NCBI GenBank assembly: GCA_029861865.1
Contig: JAOTYL010000004.1
Span: forward strand, 186,001 to 250,000
Source: Myxococcales bacterium
GTDB taxonomy: Bacteria > Myxococcota_A > Polyangia > Polyangiales > Houyiibacteriaceae
Direction: 5' to 3'
DNA: 64,000 bases
Part shown: piece by piece, positions 50,143 to 59,725 of the stretch
Numbering within the stretch: the first letter of the stretch is position 1
Layout: every line of letters starts with the position of its first letter
Notes under the pieces: generated by a model
Told to the model about the DNA's origin: nothing
The model's database searches: none
What the model saw: only the letters and a program-made list of their open reading frames with translations
Program-made: the position numbers and the translations under genes

Positions 50143-51087
50143 ATGTGGGATTTCAGGCTTGGTCTAGGCGCGCTGGTTTGCTTGCTAGTGCTTACAACTG
50201 CGTCGTGCAGTAACAACAATGGTGATCCGCGGATCGACGATGGTGGCGTCACGTTTGTCGACGGCGCTGTGCCTCCGCCCGGCACCTGTGAAGGGAGCGT
50301 TTGCACGCTGCCTGACGGTGGCGTCGAGATTCCGGACGGAGATGGTGGCGTCACGCAATGCTACTTCATCCAGTGCGATAATCGCATCACCGCATGTGGC
50401 GATTGCACCGACAACGACGACGACGGCAAGATCGACAATTTCGATCCCGAGTGCCTCGGACCCTGCGACAACACTGAAGGCCCAGTGCTCCTGGCGGGCA
50501 TCGGTGGCGAAGGCGGCGAGCAATGTAAGGCCGACTGCTACTTCGACTTTGGCAACGGCGCAGGAAACGACGACTGCCACTGGTCTCGAAGCTGTGATCC
50601 GTTGGAGCCGAAGGTTCAGTGCACCTACGACGAGAACTTGCTCGGTGGAAGGGACTGTCCGCTACCCACGCAATCAGACCTTTGCAACGACGTCTGCGCG
50701 CCTCTGACACCCAATGGCTGTGATTGCTTTGGGTGCTGTACCTTCCCCCAGCTTGCGGCCGCAGGCCCAGGCGGCAGCGTAGGCTATGTTTACATTGGTT
50801 CCGAATCGGGCTGCATGTTCGATACGGTGACCGAGCCAAGCAGCTGCCAGCCCTGCACCCCGGCGGCGAGTTGCCTCAACACGTGTGAGCGCTGTGAGGT
50901 GTGCCTCGGCAAGCCGACCATTCCCGAGGACTGCTTCCCCGACCCGGGCGATCCCGATGGCGGGGTTCCCGACGGTGGCCCGCGGTGCCCGGTCGGCAAG
51001 CAGGAATGTGGGCTTCCTGGTGATGACCCCTGTCCGATAGGGGACTTCTGTCTGACGGGTTGCTGCACCGAGATCGTCGTACAGTAA
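50143..51087 (+). CDS. Cysteine-rich lipoprotein
   Basis: ATG 50143 gives a 314-residue product; an earlier TTG at 50107 would place extra residues before the signal. The signal ends TTASCSN (lipobox). The rest is rich in cysteine: a linker with PDGG, then CGDCTDNDDDGKIDNFDPECLGPCDNTEG, a pattern seen in many myxobacterial proteins, and further CxxC pairs to the end. It is probably disulfide-bonded and surface-exposed. The family is otherwise unrecognised and the function unknown. Confidence 0.65.
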   Translation: MWDFRLGLGALVCLLVLTTASCSNNNGDPRIDDGGVTFVDGAVPPPGTCEGSVCTLPDGGVEIPDGDGGVTQCYFIQCDNRITACGDCTDNDDDGKIDNFDPECLGPCDNTEGPVLLAGIGGEGGEQCKADCYFDFGNGAGNDDCHWSRSCDPLEPKVQCTYDENLLGGRDCPLPTQSDLCNDVCAPLTPNGCDCFGCCTFPQLAAAGPGGSVGYVYIGSESGCMFDTVTEPSSCQPCTPAASCLNTCERCEVCLGKPTIPEDCFPDPGDPDGGVPDGGPRCPVGKQECGLPGDDPCPIGDFCLTGCCTEIVVQ

Positions 51088-51124
51088 TAGCAGTCGACGC
51101 TTGCGTCGGTGCTAGCCTCGCGCC

Positions 51125-52432
51125 ATGACCGCACCCGCTAGCCTGCGCGGGGTCGTCAGGCGCAAGCCTGTCGTCGCGTGGGCACTCTACGACTGGGCGA
51201 ACTCCGCTTTTGCCACGACGATCATGGCGGGCTTCTTTCCCGTCTTTTACAGCGCGATCAGCCAAGACATCACGACCGAGCAATCGCAGTTCTGGTTCAA
51301 TGTCACCTTGGCCGCAGCCAGCGTCCTGATCGCCGCATCCGCACCGGTGCTCGGGGCTGTGGGCGACCGCGGCGGCACGCGCAAGAAGTTCCTGGCCTTC
51401 TTTGCGGGCGTCGGCATCCTGATGACCGCCGCGCTTGCTTGGGTGCATGCCGGCCAATGGTGGATGGGATTGCTGCTTTACGGGCTCGGCACGGTCGGCT
51501 TTTCGGGGGCTAATGTGTTTTACGACTCCATGCTCGTCGACGTCGCAGAGGAAGAAGAGCTCGACCTCGTCTCCGCGCTTGGGTACTCGGCGGGGTACAT
51601 CGGTGGCGGGCTCCTGTTCGCGGTGAACGTGCTCATGGTCCAAAGGCCGGAATGGTTCGGCCTCGAGAACCCCGAAAGCGCCGTCAAAGCGTCGTTCTTG
51701 AGCGTGGCGGTGTGGTGGGGCGTCTTCACGGTGCCGCTGATGATGTTCGTCCACGAAACCCCGACCGAGGATCGAGCACCGAGGCTCGAGGCCGTGCGGG
51801 AAGGCGTCAAGCAGCTTTTCCAAACCCTCAAGGAGATTCGGAGCTTCAAGGTTTTGGTGCTCTTTCTCGTCGCGTATTGGATCTACATCGACGGGGTGAA
51901 CACCGTCATCAAGACCGCTGTGTTTTTTGGCGATCGCGTGCTCGGACTCGAGCAGGCCGCACTGATCACCGCGCTCCTCGTGACGCAATTCGTGGCATTC
52001 CCATCGGCCCTTGCCTTCGGTGCGCTCGGACAACGGATCGGGCCCAAGCCTGCCATCCTGATGGGTCTCGGTGTCTACCTGGCCGCCCTGGTCTACGCTT
52101 GGCGCTTCCTCGAAGATGCGGGCGACTTCTACGTGCTCGCCGTGGCGATTGGGCTCGTCCAAGGCGGCGTACAGAGCCTCTCGCGCTCTCTTTACGCACG
52201 CCTCGTCCCCCCTTCCAAGACGGCGGAGTTCTTCGGGTTCTTCAACATGGTCGGCAAGTTCGCGACGATTTTCGGTCCATTGATGATCGCCTTCACACCG
52301 ATGGTAGTCCCGGGCGCAGACGAGCGAGACGGTATCCTGTCGCTCACCCTCTTGTTCCTCGTCGGCGGCTTCCTCCTCAGCCGTGTACGCGTAGCCGACG
52401 GCATCGAAACCGCGCGCCGATTCGACGACTGA
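51125..52432 (+). CDS. MFS transporter, UMF1/Atg22-like
   Basis: The 435-residue protein begins with the UMF1 signature AWALYDWANSAFATTIMAGFFPVFY, which is close to that of yeast Atg22 and bacterial relatives. About eleven to twelve membrane helices follow, with GLVQGGVQSLSRSLYARLVP in the second half, another family block. Members export amino acids or other small molecules. Substrate and direction cannot be read. It is the third plus-strand gene in a row but is not obviously linked to the lipoproteins before it. Confidence 0.85.
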   Translation: MTAPASLRGVVRRKPVVAWALYDWANSAFATTIMAGFFPVFYSAISQDITTEQSQFWFNVTLAAASVLIAASAPVLGAVGDRGGTRKKFLAFFAGVGILMTAALAWVHAGQWWMGLLLYGLGTVGFSGANVFYDSMLVDVAEEEELDLVSALGYSAGYIGGGLLFAVNVLMVQRPEWFGLENPESAVKASFLSVAVWWGVFTVPLMMFVHETPTEDRAPRLEAVREGVKQLFQTLKEIRSFKVLVLFLVAYWIYIDGVNTVIKTAVFFGDRVLGLEQAALITALLVTQFVAFPSALAFGALGQRIGPKPAILMGLGVYLAALVYAWRFLEDAGDFYVLAVAIGLVQGGVQSLSRSLYARLVPPSKTAEFFGFFNMVGKFATIFGPLMIAFTPMVVPGADERDGILSLTLLFLVGGFLLSRVRVADGIETARRFDD

Positions 52433-52472
52433 CCCTCGAGACCTGGCCGCTCACCCGGCACCCAGCGGGCGC

Positions 52473-52973
52473 TTATGGTTCGGGAAATACGAGTGGGTCG
52501 ACGCACATTCCCAACGTCGGAGAGACATTGGGTGCGTCACCATAGAATTCCGAGATCCGTCGGCAATCGTACGCGGGTCCCGGCCCATCGCCGCAACTCG
52601 GTGAGCCGCCATCGGGATCACAGAAGAATGCGCACACGCGGTCTGTCGTGTTTTGGCTCGCGATCAGGTTGCATCCGTACCCGACATCGCACCCATTGAT
52701 GAACTGGCAGGGCTCGTCCTGGACCCCGTTCATGCCGACGGAGGCGCAGAGCTGCTCGCCGGTTTCCAAGTTGACATAGCAACCGTCATCACCGGTGCAG
52801 TCTTGTTGGAGCGGATCACACTCCGGAGCAGCACCACCGGAACCGCCAGAGCCTCCTGCGCCGGCGCTACCGCCTGTTGCCCCGCTACCGCCGCTGCCAG
52901 TGCCGTCGCCATTGCCGCACCCGTAGACCGCCAGCGCCAGAGCCACCAAGAAAGAGAAAACCGTCTGCCTCAT
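52473..52973 (-). CDS. Small Cys-rich lipoprotein with Gly-rich linker
   Basis: ATG 52973, with GGGAGG eight bases upstream, gives a 166-residue product. The signal ends VYGCGNG, followed by a Gly/Ser/Thr linker of about 30 residues. The C-terminal 110 residues contain twelve cysteines (CDPLQQDC, CQFINGCDVGYGC, CAFFCDPDGG). This matches a common myxobacterial secreted Cys-rich pattern but no named family. The longer open frame upstream is antisense to the next gene and was ignored. Confidence 0.7.
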   Translation of the reverse strand: MRQTVFSFLVALALAVYGCGNGDGTGSGGSGATGGSAGAGGSGGSGGAAPECDPLQQDCTGDDGCYVNLETGEQLCASVGMNGVQDEPCQFINGCDVGYGCNLIASQNTTDRVCAFFCDPDGGSPSCGDGPGPAYDCRRISEFYGDAPNVSPTLGMCVDPLVFPEP

Positions 52974-53052
52974 GACCACCTCCCGTAAAGCCCTTGTATC
53001 ATTCTTTGCAGGGCTGGCGGGGTGACCATGCCGCCCATGATATATATCAGGA

Positions 53053-53679
53053 GTGGCGACTGGTGAGGATGCGTTCGAAGCGGTGCTCGAGTATTGGTTC
53101 GGCCCGCTCGATGGTGAGCTCGACTTTCCCAGGGACAAGAAACAGCTCTGGTGGATGGGGGGTGAAGCGATCGATGCGGAGATCCGTGAGCGCTTCGGCG
53201 GCTTGGTCGAGGAAGCCCTGGCCGGCGGCCTTTCCGATTGGGGCGAGAGTGCGCGCGGGCGCCTTGCGCTCGTGATCCTTCTCGACCAGTTCACGCGAAA
53301 CCTAGGGCGGGGGACGCCTGCCGCATTCGCCGGCGACAAACGAGCGCTCTCGGTTTGTCTCGAGGGGATCGACCGCGGTCAAGACAACCAGCTACGGCTG
53401 ATCGAACGCTCTTTTTTCTATATGCCCATGATCCACGCCGAGGACGCGAATGTGGCGCAACGGTGTCTCGGCGTGTTCGGTCAGCTCTCGGACGAGATCG
53501 CGAGCTGCGGCGTCGAGGACCACCCCAACTTTCTGTCGCATGCACAAATGCACGCCGACATCGTCATGCGCTTCGGCCGCTATCCGCATCGCAACGAGAT
53601 CCTCTCCCGGAAACCAACGCCTGAAGAACAGGTGTATCTCGAAGAGGGTGGTCCCACGTTTGGTCAAAAGAAGTCGTGA
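53053..53679 (+). CDS. DUF924 family protein
   Basis: The 208-residue product has the DUF924 hallmarks: VLEYWFGPLDG, KKQLWWMGGEAIDAEIRERF, LALVILLDQFTRNLGRGTPAAFAGD and FFYMPMIHAED. The family is a helical TPR-like fold of unknown function found widely in bacteria. The start is GTG at 53053, with only AGGA close before it. It is divergent from the small lipoprotein and 37 bases upstream of the dipeptidase on the same strand. Confidence 0.85.
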   Translation: MATGEDAFEAVLEYWFGPLDGELDFPRDKKQLWWMGGEAIDAEIRERFGGLVEEALAGGLSDWGESARGRLALVILLDQFTRNLGRGTPAAFAGDKRALSVCLEGIDRGQDNQLRLIERSFFYMPMIHAEDANVAQRCLGVFGQLSDEIASCGVEDHPNFLSHAQMHADIVMRFGRYPHRNEILSRKPTPEEQVYLEEGGPTFGQKKS

Positions 53680-53716
53680 ACAAACGAGGCCGTCCGCTGA
53701 GTGGTATAAGCGGCCG

Positions 53717-54880
53717 GTGAAACGCGCCCTTTTGACTGCCGCCGGGGTTCTCGCGGTCTTCGTGGTCGCCCTCCTCTTGTTCGCGCCCGCGATCGTCGAT
53801 CGCGCGGCCAATCGGGTGCTCAACGCGCCGCCGTACACCACGAGCGCAGACGCCGAAAAGCTCTATCGCGACCTGTTCGTCGTCGACCTGCATGGCGACC
53901 CGCTGCTTTGGGACCGCGACATCAATGAACGCCTCCGCCACGGAGCGGTCGACCTCCCGCGTTTGGTGGAGGGCAACGTCGCAATTCAATGCTTCTTCAT
54001 CGTCAGCAAATCACCGTACGGCCAGAACATCGACCGCACCGAAGACGACTCCGACGCGATCACCGCCCTCGCCATCCTTCAAGGATGGCCGCGGGAGACT
54101 TGGGACAGCCTTCTCGAGCGGGCCCTCTTCCAATCCGAGCAGCTGCACCGGCTTGCGGAGCGTTCGGGGGGCAGACTCGTGGTCATCCAATCGAAGAGCG
54201 ACCTACGGCGATATCGCGAGGCGCGCGCGCAGAACACCGACGTCGTTGGCGGAATTCTCGGCGTCGAGGGGGCCCAGGTCCTCGAAGGCGACATCAACAA
54301 CGTCGAAAAGCTCTTCGACGCAGGCGTCCGCATCATCGCCCCGACTCATTTCTTCGACAACGACATCGGCGGCTCGGCCCACGGAGTCGAAAAAGGCGGG
54401 CTCACCGAGCTCGGCGCGCAGATGATCGCCGACATGGAAGCACGGGGAATCTTACTCGATCTCGCACATGCATCACCCGCGCTCATTCGCGACGCCCTCT
54501 CCATCGCAACTCGACCGGTCATCGTGTCACACACGGGGGTCAAGGGCACCTGCGACAACAACCGCAACCTCAGCGATGAGCAACTCAAGGGGGTCGCCGC
54601 TACGGGTGGTGTCATCGGGATCGGTTATTGGGAAACGGCGGTGTGCGGCAAAGATGCCGCTGCGGTCGCACGTGCGATTCGGTACACGGTCGATCTCATC
54701 GGGATCGATCACGTTGCGCTAGGCTCGGATTTCGATGGCGCAGTCCCGGTTCCGTTTGACACGACGGGCCTCGCGCTCATTGCAGAGGCTCTGCTCGACG
54801 ATGGCTTCGCCGAAGAAGAGATCCGCAGGATCATGGGCGAGAACGCGGTGCGGGTCTTCGAGCAAACCTTGCCGGAGTAG
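53717..54880 (+). CDS. Membrane dipeptidase (peptidase family M19)
   Basis: The GTG at 53717 starts a 387-residue protein with an N-terminal membrane anchor (LTAAGVLAVFVVALLLF). The peptidase follows: VVDLHGDPLLWD with the first metal ligands, GVEGAQVLEGD with the bridging glutamate, then DLAHASPALI and VIVSHTGVKG with the histidines, and ALGSDFDGA near the end. M19 enzymes hydrolyse dipeptides and are zinc-dependent. The anchor would place it on the outer face of the inner membrane. The frame is open further upstream but overlaps DUF924. Confidence 0.87.
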   Translation: MKRALLTAAGVLAVFVVALLLFAPAIVDRAANRVLNAPPYTTSADAEKLYRDLFVVDLHGDPLLWDRDINERLRHGAVDLPRLVEGNVAIQCFFIVSKSPYGQNIDRTEDDSDAITALAILQGWPRETWDSLLERALFQSEQLHRLAERSGGRLVVIQSKSDLRRYREARAQNTDVVGGILGVEGAQVLEGDINNVEKLFDAGVRIIAPTHFFDNDIGGSAHGVEKGGLTELGAQMIADMEARGILLDLAHASPALIRDALSIATRPVIVSHTGVKGTCDNNRNLSDEQLKGVAATGGVIGIGYWETAVCGKDAAAVARAIRYTVDLIGIDHVALGSDFDGAVPVPFDTTGLALIAEALLDDGFAEEEIRRIMGENAVRVFEQTLPE

Positions 54881-54948
54881 GCTTTATCCGGCCGATATAG
54901 CGTCGGACGTGACGTGCGGCCCGCCGAGGCGTATGGTTCCTCGGAGCC

Positions 54949-55581
54949 ATGCGAATCGTCGCCCACACGTTTGCGGTGCTTGCTGCTCTGTCTATCCACC
55001 TTCCGATAGGGTCCGCTCAGAGCGACGTGTTCGTCACGCTGACCAAGGGCAGGTTGCTGATGGCGGGCGGTCAGCGGGTTGTCGTCACCCAAGAGCCGGC
55101 GCCCGCGGCGGTCGTCCTCGAGGCGCCACCCGCTCCCCAAGTCCGCTTCAGCGATCCCCCCCGGTCTCCCTTTACGGGTGCGATCTGGGTCCCAGGCCAT
55201 TGGACGCACGGGGCGGAAGGCTTCGTATGGACGGACGGCCGTCACATTGCCCCCAAGCGAGGCCACGCATTCGTCCCGCCGCGCTGGGTCTTCTTTGCCG
55301 GACACCACCTCTTCTTTGCGGGCTTCTTCGTCCCGCATCGGGTGTTCGTGCGCAGCTTCTTCAACACCTTCCATTTCAGCGGTGATCCGTCGAACCGCAC
55401 AAGCTCGGCGACTCGGGACCGGGGCCCCTACTGGCCGATCGGAGTGTCGCGACCGATCGTAGGCACGCCAAGCAAGAAGGGGCGCGGCCCTTATTGGCCG
55501 CTCGGCTTGGGTCCTCCCACCGTCCTCAACACACGTGGGGGCGCGCCCGTAGGGCTCCGGCCCACAACCGCCGTCAAGTAG
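54949..55581 (+). CDS. Secreted protein with WxxGxW-type repeats
   Basis: The 210-residue product has a signal peptide ending IGSAQSD. Residues about 80-140 carry aromatic repeats: FTGAIWVPGHWTHGAEGFVWTDGRHIAPKRG and PRWVFFAGHHLFFAGF, like the YXWXP/BcpO-type modules of bacterial envelope proteins. Two GPYWP-GLG repeats close the protein. It is probably a periplasmic or surface protein of unknown function. Confidence 0.55.
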   Translation: MRIVAHTFAVLAALSIHLPIGSAQSDVFVTLTKGRLLMAGGQRVVVTQEPAPAAVVLEAPPAPQVRFSDPPRSPFTGAIWVPGHWTHGAEGFVWTDGRHIAPKRGHAFVPPRWVFFAGHHLFFAGFFVPHRVFVRSFFNTFHFSGDPSNRTSSATRDRGPYWPIGVSRPIVGTPSKKGRGPYWPLGLGPPTVLNTRGGAPVGLRPTTAVK

Positions 55582-55588
55582 ACTGCGG

Positions 55589-56587
55589 CTACTTCCTCCC
55601 GACGATCTTGCTGACCTCTTCGAGCAGAGACTTCGAGTAGAGGCGTCCCGCAAGTGACCAACGGGCCGTGTATTGGACCGCCTGCCACGAAGAGGCGCTT
55701 CCGATGAGATTGATGACCTTGAGGCGCTCTTTCAGCTTCTCGGTGGTTTCGTCATCCAACTTCTTGCTGTCGAGGCTGTACACCTGAGTCTCGAGGAATT
55801 TTTTTCCTTCCGGAGGTAGGGCGTCCACCTTTTCCTTCTTGATGATGAAGGCGCCCACGACGATCCCGCTCGACTGTTTGGCCATCGTCTTCAGCTTCGT
55901 AAACCACTGGAAGCTCATCACGGCAACCGAAGACGCGATGACGGTGTCGATCATTCCGGTCTGAAGCGCGGAGTAGACCTCGGGAAGGCCGAGCAAGACA
56001 CCGTTCGCACCTGCCGCCCGAAGGAAGGCCTGCATCGTCGGCGAGTCGCGCCATGCCCAAGGACGAGCGCTCCGAAGGTCGTTCGGCGCACGAATCTTAT
56101 TTTTGGAGAACATCCGAACACGCCCCGCGTCGCCCCACGCGATCAGCTCGTAGCCCGCCTTTCGAAAGAGCTCCTCGAACCTAGGCCCGAGCTCATTTCG
56201 TACGAGCTCGAGCTCTGGGTAGGTCACGATCAGCCCCGGGGCCTGCAAGACCAACACCGGTCGAACCAGCGCACCCAAACCCGCCGAGGTGATCAGTGCA
56301 CCATCGAGCTGACCAACGCGCATCTTGCGCACGACGGTGCTCTCATCCCCGGCGACCCCGCCATAGTACATCTGCAGTTTCACCTGGCCGTTGGTGGCGT
56401 CTCGCATCCCGATCTTGAGCTTTTGGTATTCTTCGCCGAGCGGCGATTGCCTGGGCGCCAAGGTGGCGATGCGGATGTTGTGGATGGCTTCGGCGCGGGC
56501 CTCGGTGGCGAACGAATCGCCACTGACGCTGCTGATCAGCAGGCCAAGAACGAGCAATAGAAGGGCGTTGCGCATCCGGCGAGGCAA
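55589..56587 (-). CDS. TRAP-type transporter solute-binding protein (DctP-like), orphan
   Basis: The 332-residue product has a signal peptide (ending about SVSGDSFA), then the DctP fold: IRIATLAPRQSPLGEEYQKLK, VKLQMYYGGVAGDEST, KMRVGQLDGALITSAGL, and LPEVYSALQTGMIDTVIASS, where family members bind a carboxylate ligand with an arginine (here the R in GRVRMFSKNKIR). No DctQ or DctM membrane partner is adjacent on either side. It may serve a transporter elsewhere or act as a sensor. Confidence 0.82.
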   Translation of the reverse strand: MPRRMRNALLLLVLGLLISSVSGDSFATEARAEAIHNIRIATLAPRQSPLGEEYQKLKIGMRDATNGQVKLQMYYGGVAGDESTVVRKMRVGQLDGALITSAGLGALVRPVLVLQAPGLIVTYPELELVRNELGPRFEELFRKAGYELIAWGDAGRVRMFSKNKIRAPNDLRSARPWAWRDSPTMQAFLRAAGANGVLLGLPEVYSALQTGMIDTVIASSVAVMSFQWFTKLKTMAKQSSGIVVGAFIIKKEKVDALPPEGKKFLETQVYSLDSKKLDDETTEKLKERLKVINLIGSASSWQAVQYTARWSLAGRLYSKSLLEEVSKIVGRK

Positions 56588-56686
56588 GCACGTTCAGCCC
56601 GTTCTCTCAAGGGAATTCTCTCCTCGATCCTTCCCCGGGTTGACTTCGCTCCCTGGTTGGATTGTGTTCTCAAAGGAGAATCTGGA

Positions 56687-57487
56687 ATGCAGCGTGAAGC
56701 CTCGACCATCTCGATCGCAGTCCCCTTGCTGGGGATACTCACGCTGGTCGTGTCCGTTTCCTTCCACCCGGGGTGCAAAGCGGCCCAACTCACCAGCCAC
56801 GGTACGGAAGTGGCGCTGCTGGGGAGCGAGCCGAGCGGCTGCGAAGAGCTTGGCGAGGTGATCGCATATGGCGGCGGGATCGTCGGTGGGTATTCGAAAA
56901 AGAAAGTGCTCAGCGAATCCGCAAACAACAACGCCCGGAACCAGGCCGCCGAAATGGGGGCCACGCACATTCTCCTCGAAGAGCCAGACCTCGTCCATGG
57001 CACCGGTAAGGCCACCGAACACGAGATGCAGCCCGCGATGGGGCACGGGGATGGGGCTCACGCGACCGCGACCGTCAGGGGAATCGCCTACAAGTGCCCC
57101 CCGGGGGCGGTACCACAAGGGGTCGCCCAGACGCTGCCCGAGGTCGAGAACCCACCGGCTGCGATTTCACTCCTGCCTCTAGGCAAGCTAGAGCGCGTCG
57201 TCGTCTTCCAAAAGCTCCCGCCGACCCCGACCGCTAAAGCCTCCGAGGTCGAAGTGCTCCGACTCGACGATGAGGCCGAGGTCCAGCAAGTCGCCGACTC
57301 ACTCTCGGAGTTGGCGGTCGACCCGCTCAAGTATGTGCCGACGCACCGCGTCGAGCTCGTGGGTGAGCTCGGGACCCAGTCGTTGCTGTATGGGTTCGGC
57401 TATCTGAAGTACGCCAACGCGACGTACAGGCTCACCACGGGGACCTTCGAACGAGTTCTCCAGCTCGTCGAGCTGCCCGAGCCCTAG
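56687..57487 (+). CDS. DUF4156-like lipoprotein/exported protein
   Basis: ATG 56687 follows AAAGGAG by nine bases. The 266-residue product starts with a hydrophobic segment (ISIAVPLLGILTLVVSVSF) and a cysteine (HPGCKAA) that could be a lipobox. Then SGCEELGEVIAYGGG and NNARNQAAEMGATHILLEE match DUF4156/RcsF-like proteins, whose conserved Cys and Ala/Gly pattern are retained. The second half (about 130-266) is unrecognised. Function unknown, likely envelope-located. Confidence 0.65.
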   Translation: MQREASTISIAVPLLGILTLVVSVSFHPGCKAAQLTSHGTEVALLGSEPSGCEELGEVIAYGGGIVGGYSKKKVLSESANNNARNQAAEMGATHILLEEPDLVHGTGKATEHEMQPAMGHGDGAHATATVRGIAYKCPPGAVPQGVAQTLPEVENPPAAISLLPLGKLERVVVFQKLPPTPTAKASEVEVLRLDDEAEVQQVADSLSELAVDPLKYVPTHRVELVGELGTQSLLYGFGYLKYANATYRLTTGTFERVLQLVELPEP

Positions 57488-57682
57488 AAGCGATTTCGCC
57501 GTGCGCTTCGAACAGCGCTGACGGTACGACAAACGACTCCGCGTGAAAAGGGTCTTCTGCATCCCCCAGAAAAACGGGGTAGACAGACGCCTTGCGAACG
57601 GTGCATTCTCCCGGACGAACGCTGGTTGGCGTCAAGGATGTAGCTGATTGGCGTAACGGATGTAATGAGGCGGAGGTGCGAC

Positions 57683-59695
57683 GTGAAGTATAGCTGGATC
57701 GCGGTAGCCGTGTTTGCGTTGGCGTTGGCTTCGACTGGGTTGGTTTCAGCACAAGATCCCGGGACGGTCGACACCGAAGCGGGTAAGGGAGATCCGACCG
57801 AGAAGGAGTGGCTGGAACAGCAGAAGCAAGCACCGGACGAGACCACCGAGGAAGCCTGGCTCGAGGAGCAGGGCGGCAAGATCGACACCGAAGTAGAGCT
57901 CCGGCCAGGCACCGAGGGCGCAGCCGCGCAGCCTTACAAGCCGTATGAGCCTCCTAAGGTCAAGAAGAAGGCCGTGCGTGACCGAGATCCAGACGAGGAC
58001 ATCATCCCCCTCAAGTTCCACTTCCATGGGTACTACCGCACTCGCTACAACTGGGTCGGTAACGTACCGACGCCCAAGGGCAGCGATCCCAACGTTTCCA
58101 ACCAGCAGTTCCCGACCAAGAACGCCTCCTATGGCTACATGCGGCTCCGGCTCGACCCTGAGGTCACCTACGGCCCCAACCCCGATCTCCCCATCGCGCG
58201 TCTTCGCTTCACCATCGACGGCTTGGACAACGTGGTCTGGGGCGACAACGCCCGTGTGTTCAGCGTCCCCCTCTTCGCGGTAGACCAGTCCAAGACAGAC
58301 ATCAATGGCTTTGACCTCACCGAATCGCTGAAGCTCGAGCGCGCGTGGATAGAGTTCTTGGTGCCCATTGGCCAGGTTCGCGTGGGCCGCATGGAGTCCC
58401 AGTGGGGCGTCGGGCTTCTCACGCATGCCGGCAACGGTCTAGCCGAATGGGGTGACTTCTTTCGAGGCGAAACCTTCGATCGAATTCTGTTTGCGACACG
58501 TCCGATCACGATCGCCAGGGCCATCTCGAAAGGTGATTCGCGCCAGACGCCGCTGATCTACGCGTTCGTCTACGACCGACTCACCCAGGACCCCGTCATC
58601 GACTCCACGATAGGCGCTCCTCCTGATGCCACCGGGGCGTTGAACCAGGCTAACTTCAAACCCTTCTACACCGTGTTCCCCGAGCGCTCGGTATTCCCAA
58701 ACGCCTACCTCACCAACCTCGACCGACGCGTGAGCGAGATCGTCAACGTGCTGGCTTGGTTCGATGAAGACTACGGCCGACGCGAAAGCGATGAGCTCTT
58801 CGTCGGCGCCTACGTCGTTTACCGATGGCAGCGGTCGACCGAGAGCCGAATCACGATCCCTGACGTGTCGTGGCGATTGAAGCACAGCCTCAAGAAAAAA
58901 CGGAACTTGGCGATCACGACCGAGGGCGAGTTCTACGCGATCCTTGGACACAGCGGCGCGCTAGCCTTGACCGAGAATCCTGCCTACGGCACCAACACCC
59001 CCTGTCCCCGTTCGCCAGCAGGGCCTTGCAACCGAGGCGAGGCAAGGATCTACAACGTCCTTGCGCGGATCGGTCTCATGGACGAGGGCAACTGGTCCAC
59101 CCAGCTCGAAGGTGGATACGCGTCAGGCGACTACAACATCACCTCCGGGGCGTTGCCCCCAAACGAGCTCGAGCCTGGGCCAGATTGCGTGGCCAATGGT
59201 ACGTGCAAGCCGACGCTCACGACCCGAGGTTTCAACGAGAACGTCAAAGTCGGCCTCTTGATGTTCCAGGTCGCGCAGAAGGCTGTGACCTTTCAGGCCC
59301 TCAATCCGTTCAACGCGGTAGAGCTTGGCGCCACTGGAAGCGTCTGGAACGCGAAGTACTTCATGCCGAGCTTTAGGTTCACGATCGTTCCAGGGCTCGA
59401 GGTACACACCCAGCTTCTGGTGGCTTGGGCTGCTGAGCTCGACCCCTGGATCTACGGGAACAAAGTCACCTCGTGCGGCTTCAAGTCCGAGTGCTTTTAT
59501 GGCTGGGAGGCGGACCTGGCCCTACGAGCCAGGATAGGGGCCAACGACATCGTGTGGATCGACCTCGAAACGGGCATGATGCAGCCGTACAGGGCGTTCA
59601 CCGATGTCGGTAATCCCGCCGAGGGTACTTTCGGTGGCGGTCTCAGCAGCGACTGGCTCTGGACTGTACAGATCCGTGCTGCCATGGTCTTCTAA
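57683..59695 (+). CDS. Outer-membrane beta-barrel protein
   Basis: GTG 57683 is preferred over ATG 57665 because GGAGG lies seven bases upstream of it. The 670-residue product has a signal peptide ending GLVSAQDPG, a charged linker (about 25-115) and then barrel-like strands with alternating residues (FHFHGYYRTRYNW, YGYMRLRLDPEV, RVGRMESQWGVGLL) to the C-terminal VQIRAAMVF, ending in Phe as outer-membrane barrels do. The substrate is unknown. The next gene, 30 bases on, encodes a lipoprotein and may work with it. Confidence 0.7.
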   Translation: MKYSWIAVAVFALALASTGLVSAQDPGTVDTEAGKGDPTEKEWLEQQKQAPDETTEEAWLEEQGGKIDTEVELRPGTEGAAAQPYKPYEPPKVKKKAVRDRDPDEDIIPLKFHFHGYYRTRYNWVGNVPTPKGSDPNVSNQQFPTKNASYGYMRLRLDPEVTYGPNPDLPIARLRFTIDGLDNVVWGDNARVFSVPLFAVDQSKTDINGFDLTESLKLERAWIEFLVPIGQVRVGRMESQWGVGLLTHAGNGLAEWGDFFRGETFDRILFATRPITIARAISKGDSRQTPLIYAFVYDRLTQDPVIDSTIGAPPDATGALNQANFKPFYTVFPERSVFPNAYLTNLDRRVSEIVNVLAWFDEDYGRRESDELFVGAYVVYRWQRSTESRITIPDVSWRLKHSLKKKRNLAITTEGEFYAILGHSGALALTENPAYGTNTPCPRSPAGPCNRGEARIYNVLARIGLMDEGNWSTQLEGGYASGDYNITSGALPPNELEPGPDCVANGTCKPTLTTRGFNENVKVGLLMFQVAQKAVTFQALNPFNAVELGATGSVWNAKYFMPSFRFTIVPGLEVHTQLLVAWAAELDPWIYGNKVTSCGFKSECFYGWEADLALRARIGANDIVWIDLETGMMQPYRAFTDVGNPAEGTFGGGLSSDWLWTVQIRAAMVF

Positions 59696-59725
59696 CCGGG
59701 TATAGCCAAGAGAGAGGAACCAACC

